Below the pieces are notes generated by a model. It saw nothing but the letters and a program-made list of their open reading frames with translations. It was not told the origin of the DNA and ran no database searches. DNA of 64,000 nucleotides. Origin: Limosilactobacillus pontis (GTDB lineage Bacteria > Bacillota > Bacilli > Lactobacillales > Lactobacillaceae). Both the position numbers and the translations under genes were made by a program. The stretch spans positions 1,267 to 65,266 of the forward strand of contig NZ_PNFV01000007.1 of the NCBI RefSeq assembly GCF_002940945.1. The letters run 5' to 3'. Numbering within the stretch: the first letter of the stretch is position 1; every line of letters begins with the position of its first letter. Positions 37,135-45,885 of the stretch are shown in pieces.

Positions 37135-39450
37135 ATGGGAGAACGAGAAGAGAAACGACAAGAGCAACGCCGTGTTGACCGGGTGATTGCCGAAATCAAA
37201 CGACAGATCACCGAAACGAGCATCGCCGCTGAGGCTGCCCATAAGGAGACCCGGGCGGTTGAGCGTAACTACAGCGAGAACGCCTCGATCAACCGTTATG
37301 AGGTCGATGATATCGCCGAATCGCGATCAATGCTGGAACAGCAGCGACAACTGGTCTCCCGGGCCGCCGAGAGTGAGATAATCTTAAAGCACCAGCTGGC
37401 AACACTGAAGGGCTTGCAGGAATCACCATACTTTGGTCGAATCGATATTCTAGATCCCGGTGAAGACAAGTCGGAGTCGCTCTATATTGGAACCGCCTCG
37501 TTGATGAACGATGATAAAACCGATTTCTTGGTTTACGACTGGCGGGCACCGATTGCGGGTGTCTACTATAACGGGACTCTTGGCCAGGTCAGCTACGAGA
37601 CGCCGGCCGGTACTCAGCACACTGAGTTAGTTAAGAAGCGGCAGTTTACTATTAAAGACGGTCAGATCACCAACATGTTCGATACCAACGAGACAGTCGG
37701 TGACGAGCTCCTTCAAGCGGCTTTGGGTGAACAGAACGATCAGTATATGCACAATATCGTGGCGACGATCCAACAGGAACAAAACGACATCATTCGTGAC
37801 ACTCATAGTGACCTTCTTTTGGTTCAGGGGGTTGCGGGGTCCGGGAAGACCTCAGCAATTCTCCAGCGAATTGCCTACCTTCTTTATCATAGCCGGGCCG
37901 TCTTGAATGCCGATCAAATTGTCCTCTTTAGCCCCAACAACCTCTTTAGCCATTACATTTCTGAGGTCCTGCCAAGCCTTGGTGAGCGTAATATGCGTCA
38001 AGTGACACTGGAGGGATTTGTGCGCCGGCGCTTTGCAGGGCTCCAGGTTGAAAATCTATTTGAGCGCTACGAAAAGCGTCAGGCTCATCCCAATACCGAT
38101 CAGACAATTGCCAACTTCATGGAGGGGACAGCGGTGATGGACCAGGTTCACCAATATGTGACTGATCTGACAGATGCGGACCTCCAGTTTGCCGACCTGC
38201 GTTTTAATGGTCGGGTCTTCTTCAGCGCTGATCATATTCGAGCGGTTTACGAAACACTACCGAAGGCCATGCACCCCGCTGACCGGATGGTTCAGTTAAA
38301 GAATAAATTAATTCGGGAACTCCAGCACCGGGTACGGATCGAGGCTAAGCAGGACTGGGTGGCCAAGGAGCTGGACGATCTTACCACTCAGCAGCTTTAC
38401 CGCCTGTATGGCAAGAAAACGGTAGACGACTTTGCCGATGAGGATGCTCAGTACGCCTATTTGTCCCGCCGGTGGGCCAAACGACGCTTGCGGATCATTG
38501 CGGATGCCATCTACAACAATTACTTTCTCGACTTCTATAACCAATATGAGCACTTTCTCCGTCAGGTAAAGCTGCCGGATTCGATCAGTACCCGGGATTG
38601 GGCGAAGATGATCCTGAACTATCAAGATGAAATTGAGTTTCATCGTCTGGAACTGATGCACGCTGCTCCATTGATGTACCTGCGTGACCTGATCACTGGT
38701 AGTGGGCAGAACCGGTCTTTCCAGTACGTCTTCATTGATGAGATGCAGGATTATTCCCTGGCGATGATGGTCTACCTGCGCCATGCCTTCCCCCAAGCCC
38801 GGTTTACTGTTCTTGGCGACAGTGAGCAGGCGCTCTTTAAGCCCCTTCAATTACCTGAGACGATGCTCAAAGAGCTTAGTGGTGTTCTTAATGCCAAGCA
38901 CCCGAACCTGATTGCCCTGCGACGGAGCTACCGGTCAACCAAGGAGATTACCGATTTTGCCAAGGCCCTCCTGCCAGATGGTGATCAGATTATTTCATTT
39001 ACCCGCCATGGAGCCACACCGCGCCTGCTGGTCCGCTACTCGGCGGCCAGTACCCGGCAGGCGATGGTTGAGGAAGTGGCTAAGCTTCATCAGAATAATG
39101 AAACGGTGGCGATCCTAACCAAGAACAGTGAACAGGCCCAGGCAGTCTACCATATTCTTCACCGGCAGAAGATGCCTGACCTTCACCTGCTCAGTGAGAA
39201 GGATAGTGCTTTGCCGACCGGGGTCCTTGTCTTGCCGATCTACCTGGCTAAGGGGTTAGAATTTGATGCTGTTCTGGCCTATGACGTTTCGGCGGCCAAC
39301 CTGAAGAATACTGATGAAGTCGGAATGATTTACACAATGGCTTCCCGGGCGATGCACCAGCTGACCCTGCTCAGCAATGGTCCCGTCAGTCCAGCCCTGA
39401 ACGCCAAAGCCTGTCAGCAGCTAGTAATCGAACACGAAATTGTCAAATAA
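37135..39450 (+). CDS. helD: HelD, RNA polymerase recycling ATPase (UvrD-like)
   Basis: A 771-residue superfamily 1 ATPase. The N-terminal 90 residues are a charged coiled coil (residues about 5-95), which in HelD enters the secondary channel of RNA polymerase. The segment DFLVYDWRAPIAGVYYNG is a HelD hallmark. Walker A GVAGSGKT is at 232-239 and the UvrD-type motifs FIDEMQDYS and DSEQALFK lie in the second half. It frees stalled or post-termination polymerase. It has its own promoter region and a gaggctaag site. Confidence 0.93.
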   Translation: MGEREEKRQEQRRVDRVIAEIKRQITETSIAAEAAHKETRAVERNYSENASINRYEVDDIAESRSMLEQQRQLVSRAAESEIILKHQLATLKGLQESPYFGRIDILDPGEDKSESLYIGTASLMNDDKTDFLVYDWRAPIAGVYYNGTLGQVSYETPAGTQHTELVKKRQFTIKDGQITNMFDTNETVGDELLQAALGEQNDQYMHNIVATIQQEQNDIIRDTHSDLLLVQGVAGSGKTSAILQRIAYLLYHSRAVLNADQIVLFSPNNLFSHYISEVLPSLGERNMRQVTLEGFVRRRFAGLQVENLFERYEKRQAHPNTDQTIANFMEGTAVMDQVHQYVTDLTDADLQFADLRFNGRVFFSADHIRAVYETLPKAMHPADRMVQLKNKLIRELQHRVRIEAKQDWVAKELDDLTTQQLYRLYGKKTVDDFADEDAQYAYLSRRWAKRRLRIIADAIYNNYFLDFYNQYEHFLRQVKLPDSISTRDWAKMILNYQDEIEFHRLELMHAAPLMYLRDLITGSGQNRSFQYVFIDEMQDYSLAMMVYLRHAFPQARFTVLGDSEQALFKPLQLPETMLKELSGVLNAKHPNLIALRRSYRSTKEITDFAKALLPDGDQIISFTRHGATPRLLVRYSAASTRQAMVEEVAKLHQNNETVAILTKNSEQAQAVYHILHRQKMPDLHLLSEKDSALPTGVLVLPIYLAKGLEFDAVLAYDVSAANLKNTDEVGMIYTMASRAMHQLTLLSNGPVSPALNAKACQQLVIEHEIVK

Positions 39451-39456
39451 AGTATC

Positions 39457-39470
39457 TGAAAGTGCTTTCA
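39457..39470 (+). promoter_or_regulatory. cre-like palindrome before ndk
   Basis: tgaaagtgctttca differs from the ideal palindromic cre (tgaaagcgctttca) by one base. It lies 57 bases before the ndk start, beside a -10-like tatgataat (39484-39492). CcpA control of ndk, and possibly of the alpha-galactosidase beyond it, is inferred. Confidence 0.55.
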
Positions 39471-39526
39471 ACGGTGAATGAGATATGATAATCTAATGAT
39501 AGTGATTTGAAAAGGAGAGGTTCGTT

Positions 39527-39970
39527 ATGGTTAAAGACGAATACACATTGGTTTTAGTAAAGCCTGATGGTGTCAAGACCCGGCATATTGGTGAAATTAT
39601 CACGCGGATTGAGCGTAAGGGCTACAAAATTGAGGCTTTGAAGATGATTCAGCCAACCGAGGAGTTACTGCGCCAACACTACGCTGACAAGGTCGACAAG
39701 CCATTCTTCCCTGACCTGCTCGAATACATGACTGAGGGGCCAATTGTTGGGATCGTGGTTTCCGGAACCAACGTCATCAAGGCTATCCATAACATGGCCG
39801 GGGCTACCAACCCGGTTGAGGCCGAATGGGGGACCATTCGTGGTGATTATGGCCGTGAATGGCCAGATGGCAACCTGCGGAACATTGTCCACACGTCCGA
39901 TGAACCAGCCAGCGCTACCAAGGAAATCAAGATCTGGTTCCCAGAGTTTAATTTTACCCAGCCAGACTGA
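39527..39970 (+). CDS. ndk: Nucleoside-diphosphate kinase
   Basis: A 147-residue enzyme that transfers the gamma phosphate of ATP to NDPs through a phospho-histidine. Family motifs are LVLVKPDGV, RGDYGREW and the active-site NIVHTSD, where the common HGSD is HTSD. A short insertion and a C-terminal EIKIWFPEFNF close the protein. The ATG follows an aaaggagagg site. A hairpin terminator separates it from the second alpha-galactosidase. Confidence 0.94.
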   Translation: MVKDEYTLVLVKPDGVKTRHIGEIITRIERKGYKIEALKMIQPTEELLRQHYADKVDKPFFPDLLEYMTEGPIVGIVVSGTNVIKAIHNMAGATNPVEAEWGTIRGDYGREWPDGNLRNIVHTSDEPASATKEIKIWFPEFNFTQPD

Positions 39971-40017
39971 TTCTGGTGAGTGGTTAGCGCCAAACCATGT
40001 AGAATAATTGTTTTCAT

Positions 40018-40043
40018 CAAGGCGCTTTATGGCGCCTTTTTAT
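40018..40043 (+). terminator. Terminator between ndk and alpha-galactosidase
   Basis: aaggcgc pairs with gcgcctt around tttatg and is followed by ttttta. It ends only about 20 bases before the alpha-galactosidase start, so any promoter for that gene must lie upstream of or within the hairpin. Confidence 0.75.
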
Positions 40044-40063
40044 TTACAAGGGGGACTTAGAAA

Positions 40064-42283
40064 ATGAGTATTCATGTTAATGACGAACAACAGCTTTTTC
40101 ATCTGCAGACGGCCACAACCAGCTATATCTTTAAGATCCTGGAAAATGGCGCTGCTGGCCAGCTCTACTACGGGCCACGGATTCCGGTCAAAAATGGCTA
40201 TACCAATCTGGCCAGCCGGGAAGAACATGACTGTACCAATACCTTGACAGTTGAACAGAGCGACTTCCAGTTAGAGCTGATTAAGCAGGAGTACGCCGGC
40301 CTGGGCAAAGGGGACTACCGTTACCCGGCTTACCAGATCACCTACCAGAATGGATCGCGGACCTCGGAGTTTGTCTACCAGGGTTATGAGATTACAGATG
40401 GCAAGGCACGATTAGCTGACTTACCATCCAGTTTCGATGACCAAGGTGATGATGCGCAAACTCTGACCGTTAAGTTTAAGGATGAGCTGGCCAATGTGCT
40501 ACTGGATCTGCACTACACAGTCTTTGAAAAGGAAGATGTGATTGTTCGCAGTGCCACCTACACCAACCATGGGGAGCCGATTACCCTTAACCGGGCTTTG
40601 AGCACGCAGCTGGATCTACCGGATAGCGACTATGACCTGTTGCAGTTTTCCGGGTCTTGGGCGCGAGAACGGCACCTTATTCGGACTCACCTGCGTTCCG
40701 GTGTGCAGAGTATTAGTAGTCTTCGGGATGCTTCCAGCCATCAGCAGAATCCGTTCTTCATCCTTGCCCGGCCCCACACCGACAATAATCAGGGAACGGC
40801 AATCGGTTTTAACCTGATCTATTCGGGCAACTTCCTCGATTCCGTCGAAGTTGATCAGTTTGATACTACCCGGGTTCTGGTTGGAATCAACCCGGATGAG
40901 TTTGCTTGGCACCTGGATGACGGTGGACGTTTCCAGACACCAGAAGCTGTGATGTCTTATACTACTGCTGGGCTGAACCAACTGAGTCAGCAGATGGGAG
41001 CCTTTTATCGGGACCACCTGGTTAATCCGCGTTTTGCCCATGAGGAGCGGCCAATCCTAATCAACAACTGGGAAGCTACCTTTATGGACTTTACTGAGCA
41101 GAAACTAATGCCAATCGTCGACAAGGCCCATGAGCTTGGCATTGAGATGTTTGTGCTTGATGATGGCTGGTTTGGCCACCGGGACGACGATAAGTCTAGC
41201 CTAGGGGACTGGTTCGTCGACGAGAAGAAGTTCGCCGATGGAATCGACGGATTCGCGAACGCAGTTCATGCCAAGGGAATGAAGTTTGGCCTCTGGTTTG
41301 AGCCCGAGATGATCTCTATCGATAGTAAACTCTACGAGGCTCATCCTGACTGGATGATTGCTACTCCTGGTCGGCAGAGTACCCCGGCTCGAAACCAGTT
41401 TGTTCTTGATATGAGCCGACCTGAGGTGGTGGACTACCTGGTCGATCATATCAGTGCAATTATCCGGAAGACCAAACTGGACTACATCAAGTGGGACATG
41501 AACCGGAACATCACCGAGATGTACGGGAAGCAACTGCCAGCTGACCGTCAGCTGGAGTTTGCCCACCGCTATATTCTCGGCGTCTACCAGCTGTACGCCC
41601 GGCTGACCAAGGCTTTCCCGGACGTTCTGTTTGAATCCTGTGCCTCTGGTGGTGGCCGTTTCGATCTCGGGATGATGTATTATGCTCCACAGGCTTGGTG
41701 TAGTGACGATACTGATGCTATCGAGCGGATCAAGATCCAGGATGGGACCTCGTACGGTTATACTCAGTCGATGTGGGGTGCCCATGTCTCGGCCGTGCCA
41801 AATGACCAGGTCGGTCGGCTGACCTCGCTTAGTACCCGGGCTTCAGTAGCCTATTTCGGGGATTTTGGCTATGAGCTGGATATCACTAAGCTGCCGGAAG
41901 ACCAGCTAGCGACTATTAAGAAGCAGGTGGCCTTTTACAAGCAATATCGGCATCTCTTCCAGTTTGGCAAGTTCTACCGGCTGGAAAACCCAGATACTAA
42001 CAATGCCAACGTTTACGGCTGGCAGGTTGTCAATGATGACCAGAGTGAGGCCATCGCTGCCCGTTTCCAGATTCTCAACGGTGCCAACCCAGCATACATT
42101 CGGTTCTACTTCGCCGGTCTCGACCCCGAGAAGACTTATACGGTTAATGGTAGTCAGGAGAAATTCTCCGGTGCCGAACTGATGCACGTCGGTTACTTTG
42201 TTCCGCGGATCATGGACCGAACCAAGCCGGAGAAGGATCCGTCCGACTTTAGCAGTCGTCTATTTGTAGTGAAGGAAGTTTAG
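40064..42283 (+). CDS. Alpha-galactosidase, GH36 (second copy)
   Basis: A 739-residue cytoplasmic GH36 enzyme hydrolysing alpha-galactosides of the raffinose family. It has the same order as the first copy: FVLDDGWFG (363-371), nucleophile Asp478 in KWDMNRN, SCASGGGRFD (525-534), acid/base Asp548 in WCSDDTDAIER, and a C-terminal beta domain. The site acaaggggga precedes the ATG. Unlike the first copy it has no transporter or regulator beside it and no promoter between the ndk terminator and its start. Confidence 0.95.
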   Translation: MSIHVNDEQQLFHLQTATTSYIFKILENGAAGQLYYGPRIPVKNGYTNLASREEHDCTNTLTVEQSDFQLELIKQEYAGLGKGDYRYPAYQITYQNGSRTSEFVYQGYEITDGKARLADLPSSFDDQGDDAQTLTVKFKDELANVLLDLHYTVFEKEDVIVRSATYTNHGEPITLNRALSTQLDLPDSDYDLLQFSGSWARERHLIRTHLRSGVQSISSLRDASSHQQNPFFILARPHTDNNQGTAIGFNLIYSGNFLDSVEVDQFDTTRVLVGINPDEFAWHLDDGGRFQTPEAVMSYTTAGLNQLSQQMGAFYRDHLVNPRFAHEERPILINNWEATFMDFTEQKLMPIVDKAHELGIEMFVLDDGWFGHRDDDKSSLGDWFVDEKKFADGIDGFANAVHAKGMKFGLWFEPEMISIDSKLYEAHPDWMIATPGRQSTPARNQFVLDMSRPEVVDYLVDHISAIIRKTKLDYIKWDMNRNITEMYGKQLPADRQLEFAHRYILGVYQLYARLTKAFPDVLFESCASGGGRFDLGMMYYAPQAWCSDDTDAIERIKIQDGTSYGYTQSMWGAHVSAVPNDQVGRLTSLSTRASVAYFGDFGYELDITKLPEDQLATIKKQVAFYKQYRHLFQFGKFYRLENPDTNNANVYGWQVVNDDQSEAIAARFQILNGANPAYIRFYFAGLDPEKTYTVNGSQEKFSGAELMHVGYFVPRIMDRTKPEKDPSDFSSRLFVVKEV

Positions 42284-42293
42284 TTGAATAGTG

Positions 42294-42334
42294 AAAGGCC
42301 CGATCTGGTTTTACGCCAGATTGGGCCTTTTTTA
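42294..42334. terminator. Bidirectional terminator after alpha-galactosidase
   Basis: A 15-bp stem aaaggcccgatctgg/ccagattgggccttt (one G-T pair) with a seven-base loop and a run of T. It also ends the convergent gene at 42345. Confidence 0.95.
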
Positions 42335-42344
42335 TCCATAAAAA

Positions 42345-43118
42345 TCATGCCTGAATTGCAGAGCAGATCAGAATCTTGTCCGCAGAGGTTAGCTTTTTGA
42401 CTGGTTTGGCCTTTTGACTAGAGAGGTGGATAAAGTATAGGCTGCCTGAGCTGTTTGTCTTAAGACCTACGTGATAGATATTTGCCTCGTGATCCGCAAT
42501 GATGTTTTTATACAGTAGTTCTAAGGTTTGACGGTTCTTTGCCTTACTTTTAGTATCCCCGGTAGCAATGACGACTTTAGCTTCGGGATGGTGAGCAATA
42601 AATTGGCTGATGAAAGCGATGCTCTTGACAATTGGATTATCAGTATCGTCGTTGATGTGGCCTTGGGCCTGTTCAAGCTCAGCGATCGTATAGGTACTCA
42701 TCGGGAAGAGGTCGAGGACGTAGATGTGGCCGAGTTGTTTTCCGTCATCTATTAGCTGCCGGGCAATTTTTACTGCCCTGTACCAGAAAGCATTGGAACT
42801 GCTGTGCGGTCCTTCTTTGTAGAGAGGTTGGCCAGTTTGCTGGAACTTCTTTTTCCGTTCATTGCATGTTTTTTGGCGGTCAAAGGTTTTGCCTTTAGGA
42901 TTGATGCCGATGAAGATTACGTCCTCGCCATCCGATCGGTATTTCTCTTTAAGGCTATTTGTAACCTCTAGTTTGCTGTAGGCATAGTCTGGATCGAAGG
43001 CCTCATATGCCCAGACAATGCCAATCTTATTACTCTTATCGAACAGGTAGGGAAGTCTGTTTTTCGTAGCGGCCTGTTCAACCTTGCGTAAAACTTTAAG
43101 ATAGTCGTTAGTATTCAT
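42345..43118 (-). CDS. DUF1643-like protein of unknown function
   Basis: A 257-residue soluble protein. The core resembles DUF1643: VIFIGINPKGKTF with a following Cys/Arg-rich segment, a helix FWYRAVKIARQL and YVLDLFPMSTY, then a Rossmann-like VVIATGDTKSK. The fold is probably uracil-DNA-glycosylase-like or nucleotide-binding, but no catalytic role is known. The ATG follows aggaggatcaac. It diverges from a zinc-ribbon microprotein across a notably AT-rich promoter region, and may be a recent acquisition. Confidence 0.65.
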   Translation of the reverse strand: MNTNDYLKVLRKVEQAATKNRLPYLFDKSNKIGIVWAYEAFDPDYAYSKLEVTNSLKEKYRSDGEDVIFIGINPKGKTFDRQKTCNERKKKFQQTGQPLYKEGPHSSSNAFWYRAVKIARQLIDDGKQLGHIYVLDLFPMSTYTIAELEQAQGHINDDTDNPIVKSIAFISQFIAHHPEAKVVIATGDTKSKAKNRQTLELLYKNIIADHEANIYHVGLKTNSSGSLYFIHLSSQKAKPVKKLTSADKILICSAIQA

Positions 43119-43190
43119 GGTTGATCCTCCTATTAATGAGTATGTGTTAATTATACCAAGAAAAATATATATGTAAATATCAAAAATACC

Positions 43191-43218
43191 TTGAAAAGAT
43201 AAAATTGCGATATATAAT
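43191..43218 (+). promoter_or_regulatory. Promoter of the zinc-ribbon microprotein
   Basis: A -35 ttgaaa (43191-43196) and a perfect -10 tataat (43213-43218) spaced by 16 bases, in AT-rich DNA. Confidence 0.75.
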
Positions 43219-43246
43219 AGAAATATCGAGAAAAGGAGTGATCAAT

Positions 43247-43384
43247 ATGTTGTTTTTCGAAAAACCACACTGCAAATATTGTGGTTATGAGTTGACGAGT
43301 TTGGAGGAGTCTTTAACGGTGCTTTCGTTCCATTGTCCCAAGTGTAATCACCTGCTTACGAGTGATGATATCAGATACTATTAA
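43247..43384 (+). CDS. 45-residue zinc-ribbon microprotein
   Basis: The frame encodes a protein with two CxxC knuckles, CKYC (9-12) and CPKC (30-33), separated by 17 residues, a classical zinc ribbon. It has its own strong promoter, an aaaaggagtg site and its own terminator, so it is very likely a real gene. No family is recognised; small zinc ribbons often bind RNA, ribosomes or RNA polymerase. Confidence 0.72.
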   Translation: MLFFEKPHCKYCGYELTSLEESLTVLSFHCPKCNHLLTSDDIRYY

Positions 43385-43389
43385 TAGTC

Positions 43390-43428
43390 AAGGCCGTCGG
43401 TGGTTATAGAGCCACCGGCGGCCTTTTA
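43390..43428 (+). terminator. Terminator of the zinc-ribbon gene
   Basis: A 14-bp stem aaggccgtcggtgg/ccaccggcggcctt with an eight-base loop, followed by tttt. Confidence 0.92.
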
Positions 43429-43542
43429 TCATTGTTATATGAGTTGTTTAAACAGGACCCATGAAGGCCTGTTCGGGAATCAGGGCGCACCACATCGTTT
43501 CCCAGTAGGGTTAGGTGGGCGCCAAGTGTTCATTCTGGTTGC

Positions 43543-43905
43543 CTACTTGTAACGGCGAACGATGTCGTCACGGATGATCCGGCTACCATACTGGGCACGA
43601 AGGTTGGCAAGCCGGCGTCTTGAGAAGGCATGACAGAGAACAGGAATATCCCACTTTTTCTGGAAACTCATCAAAACCTGCTGATAATCGTCGTCACTAT
43701 ATTGGTCAAATGGAAGATGACAGACGATTGCGGTAGTAATCCCGGTACCAACCCGCTTCTGAGCCTCGACGGTGATCACGTAGTTGCGGCTGAGGGTGAC
43801 AATCGATGTCCAGAGGTTTAGCCGACCAGACGAGTGTTGCTGAAAATCAGCGATAACCTGGTTGCCCTGCTTGATCGCCATCCTGATTTCGTTATCACTT
43901 GCCAT
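43543..43905 (-). CDS. Hypothetical protein of the translesion polymerase operon
   Basis: A 120-residue protein without recognised motifs: start MASDNEIRMAIKQGNQVIADFQQ, a middle NYVITVEAQKRV, and a basic end DDIVRRYK. ATG 43905 follows gagaggaggag; the longer frame from 43962 starts inside the previous gene without a ribosome site. It overlaps the YolD-like gene by eleven bases and is the last gene of the operon. Small proteins of this kind are often found with UvrX polymerases, but no function is known. Confidence 0.7.
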   Translation of the reverse strand: MASDNEIRMAIKQGNQVIADFQQHSSGRLNLWTSIVTLSRNYVITVEAQKRVGTGITTAIVCHLPFDQYSDDDYQQVLMSFQKKWDIPVLCHAFSRRRLANLRAQYGSRIIRDDIVRRYK

Positions 43906-44344
43906 GCGGCTCCTCCTCTCTTGAAACGTCGCGGATGCTGCGGAGGGGGATGAGGAGGCCATCTACAAAGCAAGCTACCTGCTGGGCCCAGTTGATCCGG
44001 GATAGGGTGCCTCGGTAATGGTCGTAGTAGCCGCTCTCCCCGTTGAAGTAGGTGAGCTCCAGCGTCACTGTCTCGTCCATCGGCAGCCCACGAAAGAAGG
44101 CAAAGATCGCTTGGACCTCCTTCCCGGTCGGGTAACGTTTATTGGCGTAACGCTGGGCTGCCTTGTCGAGCAGTTCCCGGTATCCAGTGAGGGCCGCAAA
44201 GGGGGCAAACTGTCCGGCCCGGTCCTGTTTGGTCATTGGCAGGTGGGCCCGGGAGATGTGGCGGGGTACGTCCATGATGTCATTGTAGCGGCTGGTGTCG
44301 TTAAATTGGGCTTGCTCAGCCTGCCACTGTTGCTTGTTTGTCAT
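43895..44344 (-). CDS. YolD-like protein
   Basis: A 149-residue protein with the YolD-family segment MTKQDRAGQFAPFAALTGYRELLDKA near residue 37-60 and a C-terminal beta-rich part (VTLELTYFNGESGYYDHYRGTL) of the WYL/SH3-like type. YolD-like proteins accompany Y-family polymerases and may control them. The start overlaps the stop of the polymerase fragment by four bases (atga), showing translational coupling with the original full-length polymerase frame. Confidence 0.82.
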   Translation of the reverse strand: MTNKQQWQAEQAQFNDTSRYNDIMDVPRHISRAHLPMTKQDRAGQFAPFAALTGYRELLDKAAQRYANKRYPTGKEVQAIFAFFRGLPMDETVTLELTYFNGESGYYDHYRGTLSRINWAQQVACFVDGLLIPLRSIRDVSREEEPHGK

Positions 44345-44734
44345 GCCTGGTGACCTCCAATTTCTTTATTGCGTTTCTTAGCCACGGCTCCGTCCTTGAG
44401 GTCCGCGGCCCGGATGATGGCGTTTTTACCAAAGTCTTTCTGCATCTTCAAGATCAGTTTCTGTAGTTTGTAGTCCTGGTCGCGCCGGGCTTGTTGCTTG
44501 GCGGCCGTCTGCACCGCCTGCTCGGGGTCGGCAAAGAGGTCGAGCTGCTCAGCGTAGGTCCGCTCCTGGGCCTGGTGGCGGCTAACTAGGTGGTTGGCGG
44601 TGACGGTAACACGGCGGATGGTGAGCTGGTGATGAAAGGACTGGTCATAAGCAACGAGGAACCGGTCGATTAGCTCACTGGGCGAGGCGGTCGGCACCTT
44701 GAAGCTAATCTTGGCGTGATCAGGATGGGGGGAC
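44341..44734 (-). pseudogene. C-terminal part of Y-family DNA polymerase, separated by a frameshift
   Basis: This frame continues the polymerase: HPDHAKISFKVPTASPSELI, the little-finger domain segment IRRVTVTANHLV, AEQLDLFAD and a conserved end KNAIIRAADLKDGA...RNKEIGGHQA. There is no start codon with a ribosome site of its own. The join to the N-terminal part is at a run of six C (minus strand, plus 44727-44732); five C would restore one frame (GRDVPHPDHAK). The stop overlaps the YolD-like start. Confidence 0.75.
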
Positions 44735-45853
44735 GTCCCGACCGTAGAAGTCCTTGCTGATGGTCCCATGATAGTCGTGGCTTGCCTGCAGGTTCTGGGC
44801 ATCGTAGTTAGCGGTCACGGAAAATTCGTCGGCCACCAGATCACGTTTAACCATCTGCAAGCAGAGCATGTTGGCCATCTCCTGGACGACAATCCGCCCC
44901 TCCGCAAAGGTGTAGGGTCGGGGGAGAACGATACTAGAGTAGAGACCGTGGTCGGTGGAATGGTAGTGCTTAATATCATCGATGGTTGCCGATTCGTATC
45001 CCCAGGCGTGATCGATCAGCAGCTCGGCATTCTTGCCAAATTCTTGATAAAGGGTCTCTTCGTTTTGCGGGTCGGAGAGGGTGCCTAAAGAGCAGCGGGC
45101 GATATCTCCCATTGTATGCAGGCCGAGTTTGGCTAAGCGCTTGGCATAACCACGACCGACCCGCCAGAAGTCAGTAATCGGTTGGTGGGCCCAGAGATAG
45201 TGCCGGTATTTTTGCTCGTCCATTGTGGCGATCCGCACTCCATCTTCGTCGGCCGGGATCCGTTTGGCTACGATATCCATGGCTACCTTAGCGAGATAGA
45301 GGTTGTCCCCGATTCCTGCGGTTGCTGTGATCATGGTCTCGGCCTGGATCACTTGAATGATTTCCTTGGCGAGGTCATGAGCGGTCGTATGGTGGCTGTT
45401 CAGGTAGTCGGTGATATCCATCATGACCTCGTCGATGGAGTAGGGATGAATCTTGGCTGGCGGCAGGTAGCGAAGATAAATCTCATAGACCTTAGCACTG
45501 CGTTGGAGGTAAAAGGCCATCCGGGGTGGGACCACCTTATACTCAATCTTGAGACTGGGTGAATGAAGGAGCTCATCCCGATAGATAGATCCCCAAGGAG
45601 CCAGCCGGTGATCACTCGTTGCCTGGGCTCGCTGACGGTTGAGTTCGGCAACTCGCTGTTCGACCTCAAACAATCGTGGTCGGCCAGGGAGGCCAAACTT
45701 TTTAAGGGCCGGTGAGACCGCTAGGCAGATTGTCTTGTTGGTTCGGCTGGCATCGGCCACCACCAGGTTAGTGTTCAGGGGATCGTAGCCTAGGTCGGCG
45801 CACTCCGCTGAGGCGTAGAATGATTTGAGGTCAATTGCCAGGTAGGTTGCCAT
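44720..45853 (-). CDS. Y-family DNA polymerase (UvrX/ImpB type), N-terminal part, frameshifted
   Basis: Residues cover palm, fingers and thumb of a translesion polymerase: MATYLAIDLKSFYASAE carries the first catalytic Asp, HPYSIDEVMMDITDYL the catalytic Asp-Glu pair, and the helix-hairpin-helix region follows. The frame stops early, at VPPS, where the C-terminal domain is in another frame (44341-44734). Together they would give a normal protein of about 505 residues. ATG 45853 is nine bases from aaagga; ATG 45859 is too close. The operon has an SOS-type operator. Confidence 0.85.
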   Translation of the reverse strand: MATYLAIDLKSFYASAECADLGYDPLNTNLVVADASRTNKTICLAVSPALKKFGLPGRPRLFEVEQRVAELNRQRAQATSDHRLAPWGSIYRDELLHSPSLKIEYKVVPPRMAFYLQRSAKVYEIYLRYLPPAKIHPYSIDEVMMDITDYLNSHHTTAHDLAKEIIQVIQAETMITATAGIGDNLYLAKVAMDIVAKRIPADEDGVRIATMDEQKYRHYLWAHQPITDFWRVGRGYAKRLAKLGLHTMGDIARCSLGTLSDPQNEETLYQEFGKNAELLIDHAWGYESATIDDIKHYHSTDHGLYSSIVLPRPYTFAEGRIVVQEMANMLCLQMVKRDLVADEFSVTANYDAQNLQASHDYHGTISKDFYGRDVPPS

Positions 45854-45885
45854 TATCATCGTCCTTTCCGTGAAATTCTGTTTCT

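Noticed and set aside
44734..44802. Independent start for the C-terminal polymerase fragment at 44802
   Set aside because: The extra residues come from reading polymerase DNA in the wrong frame and there is no ribosome site.
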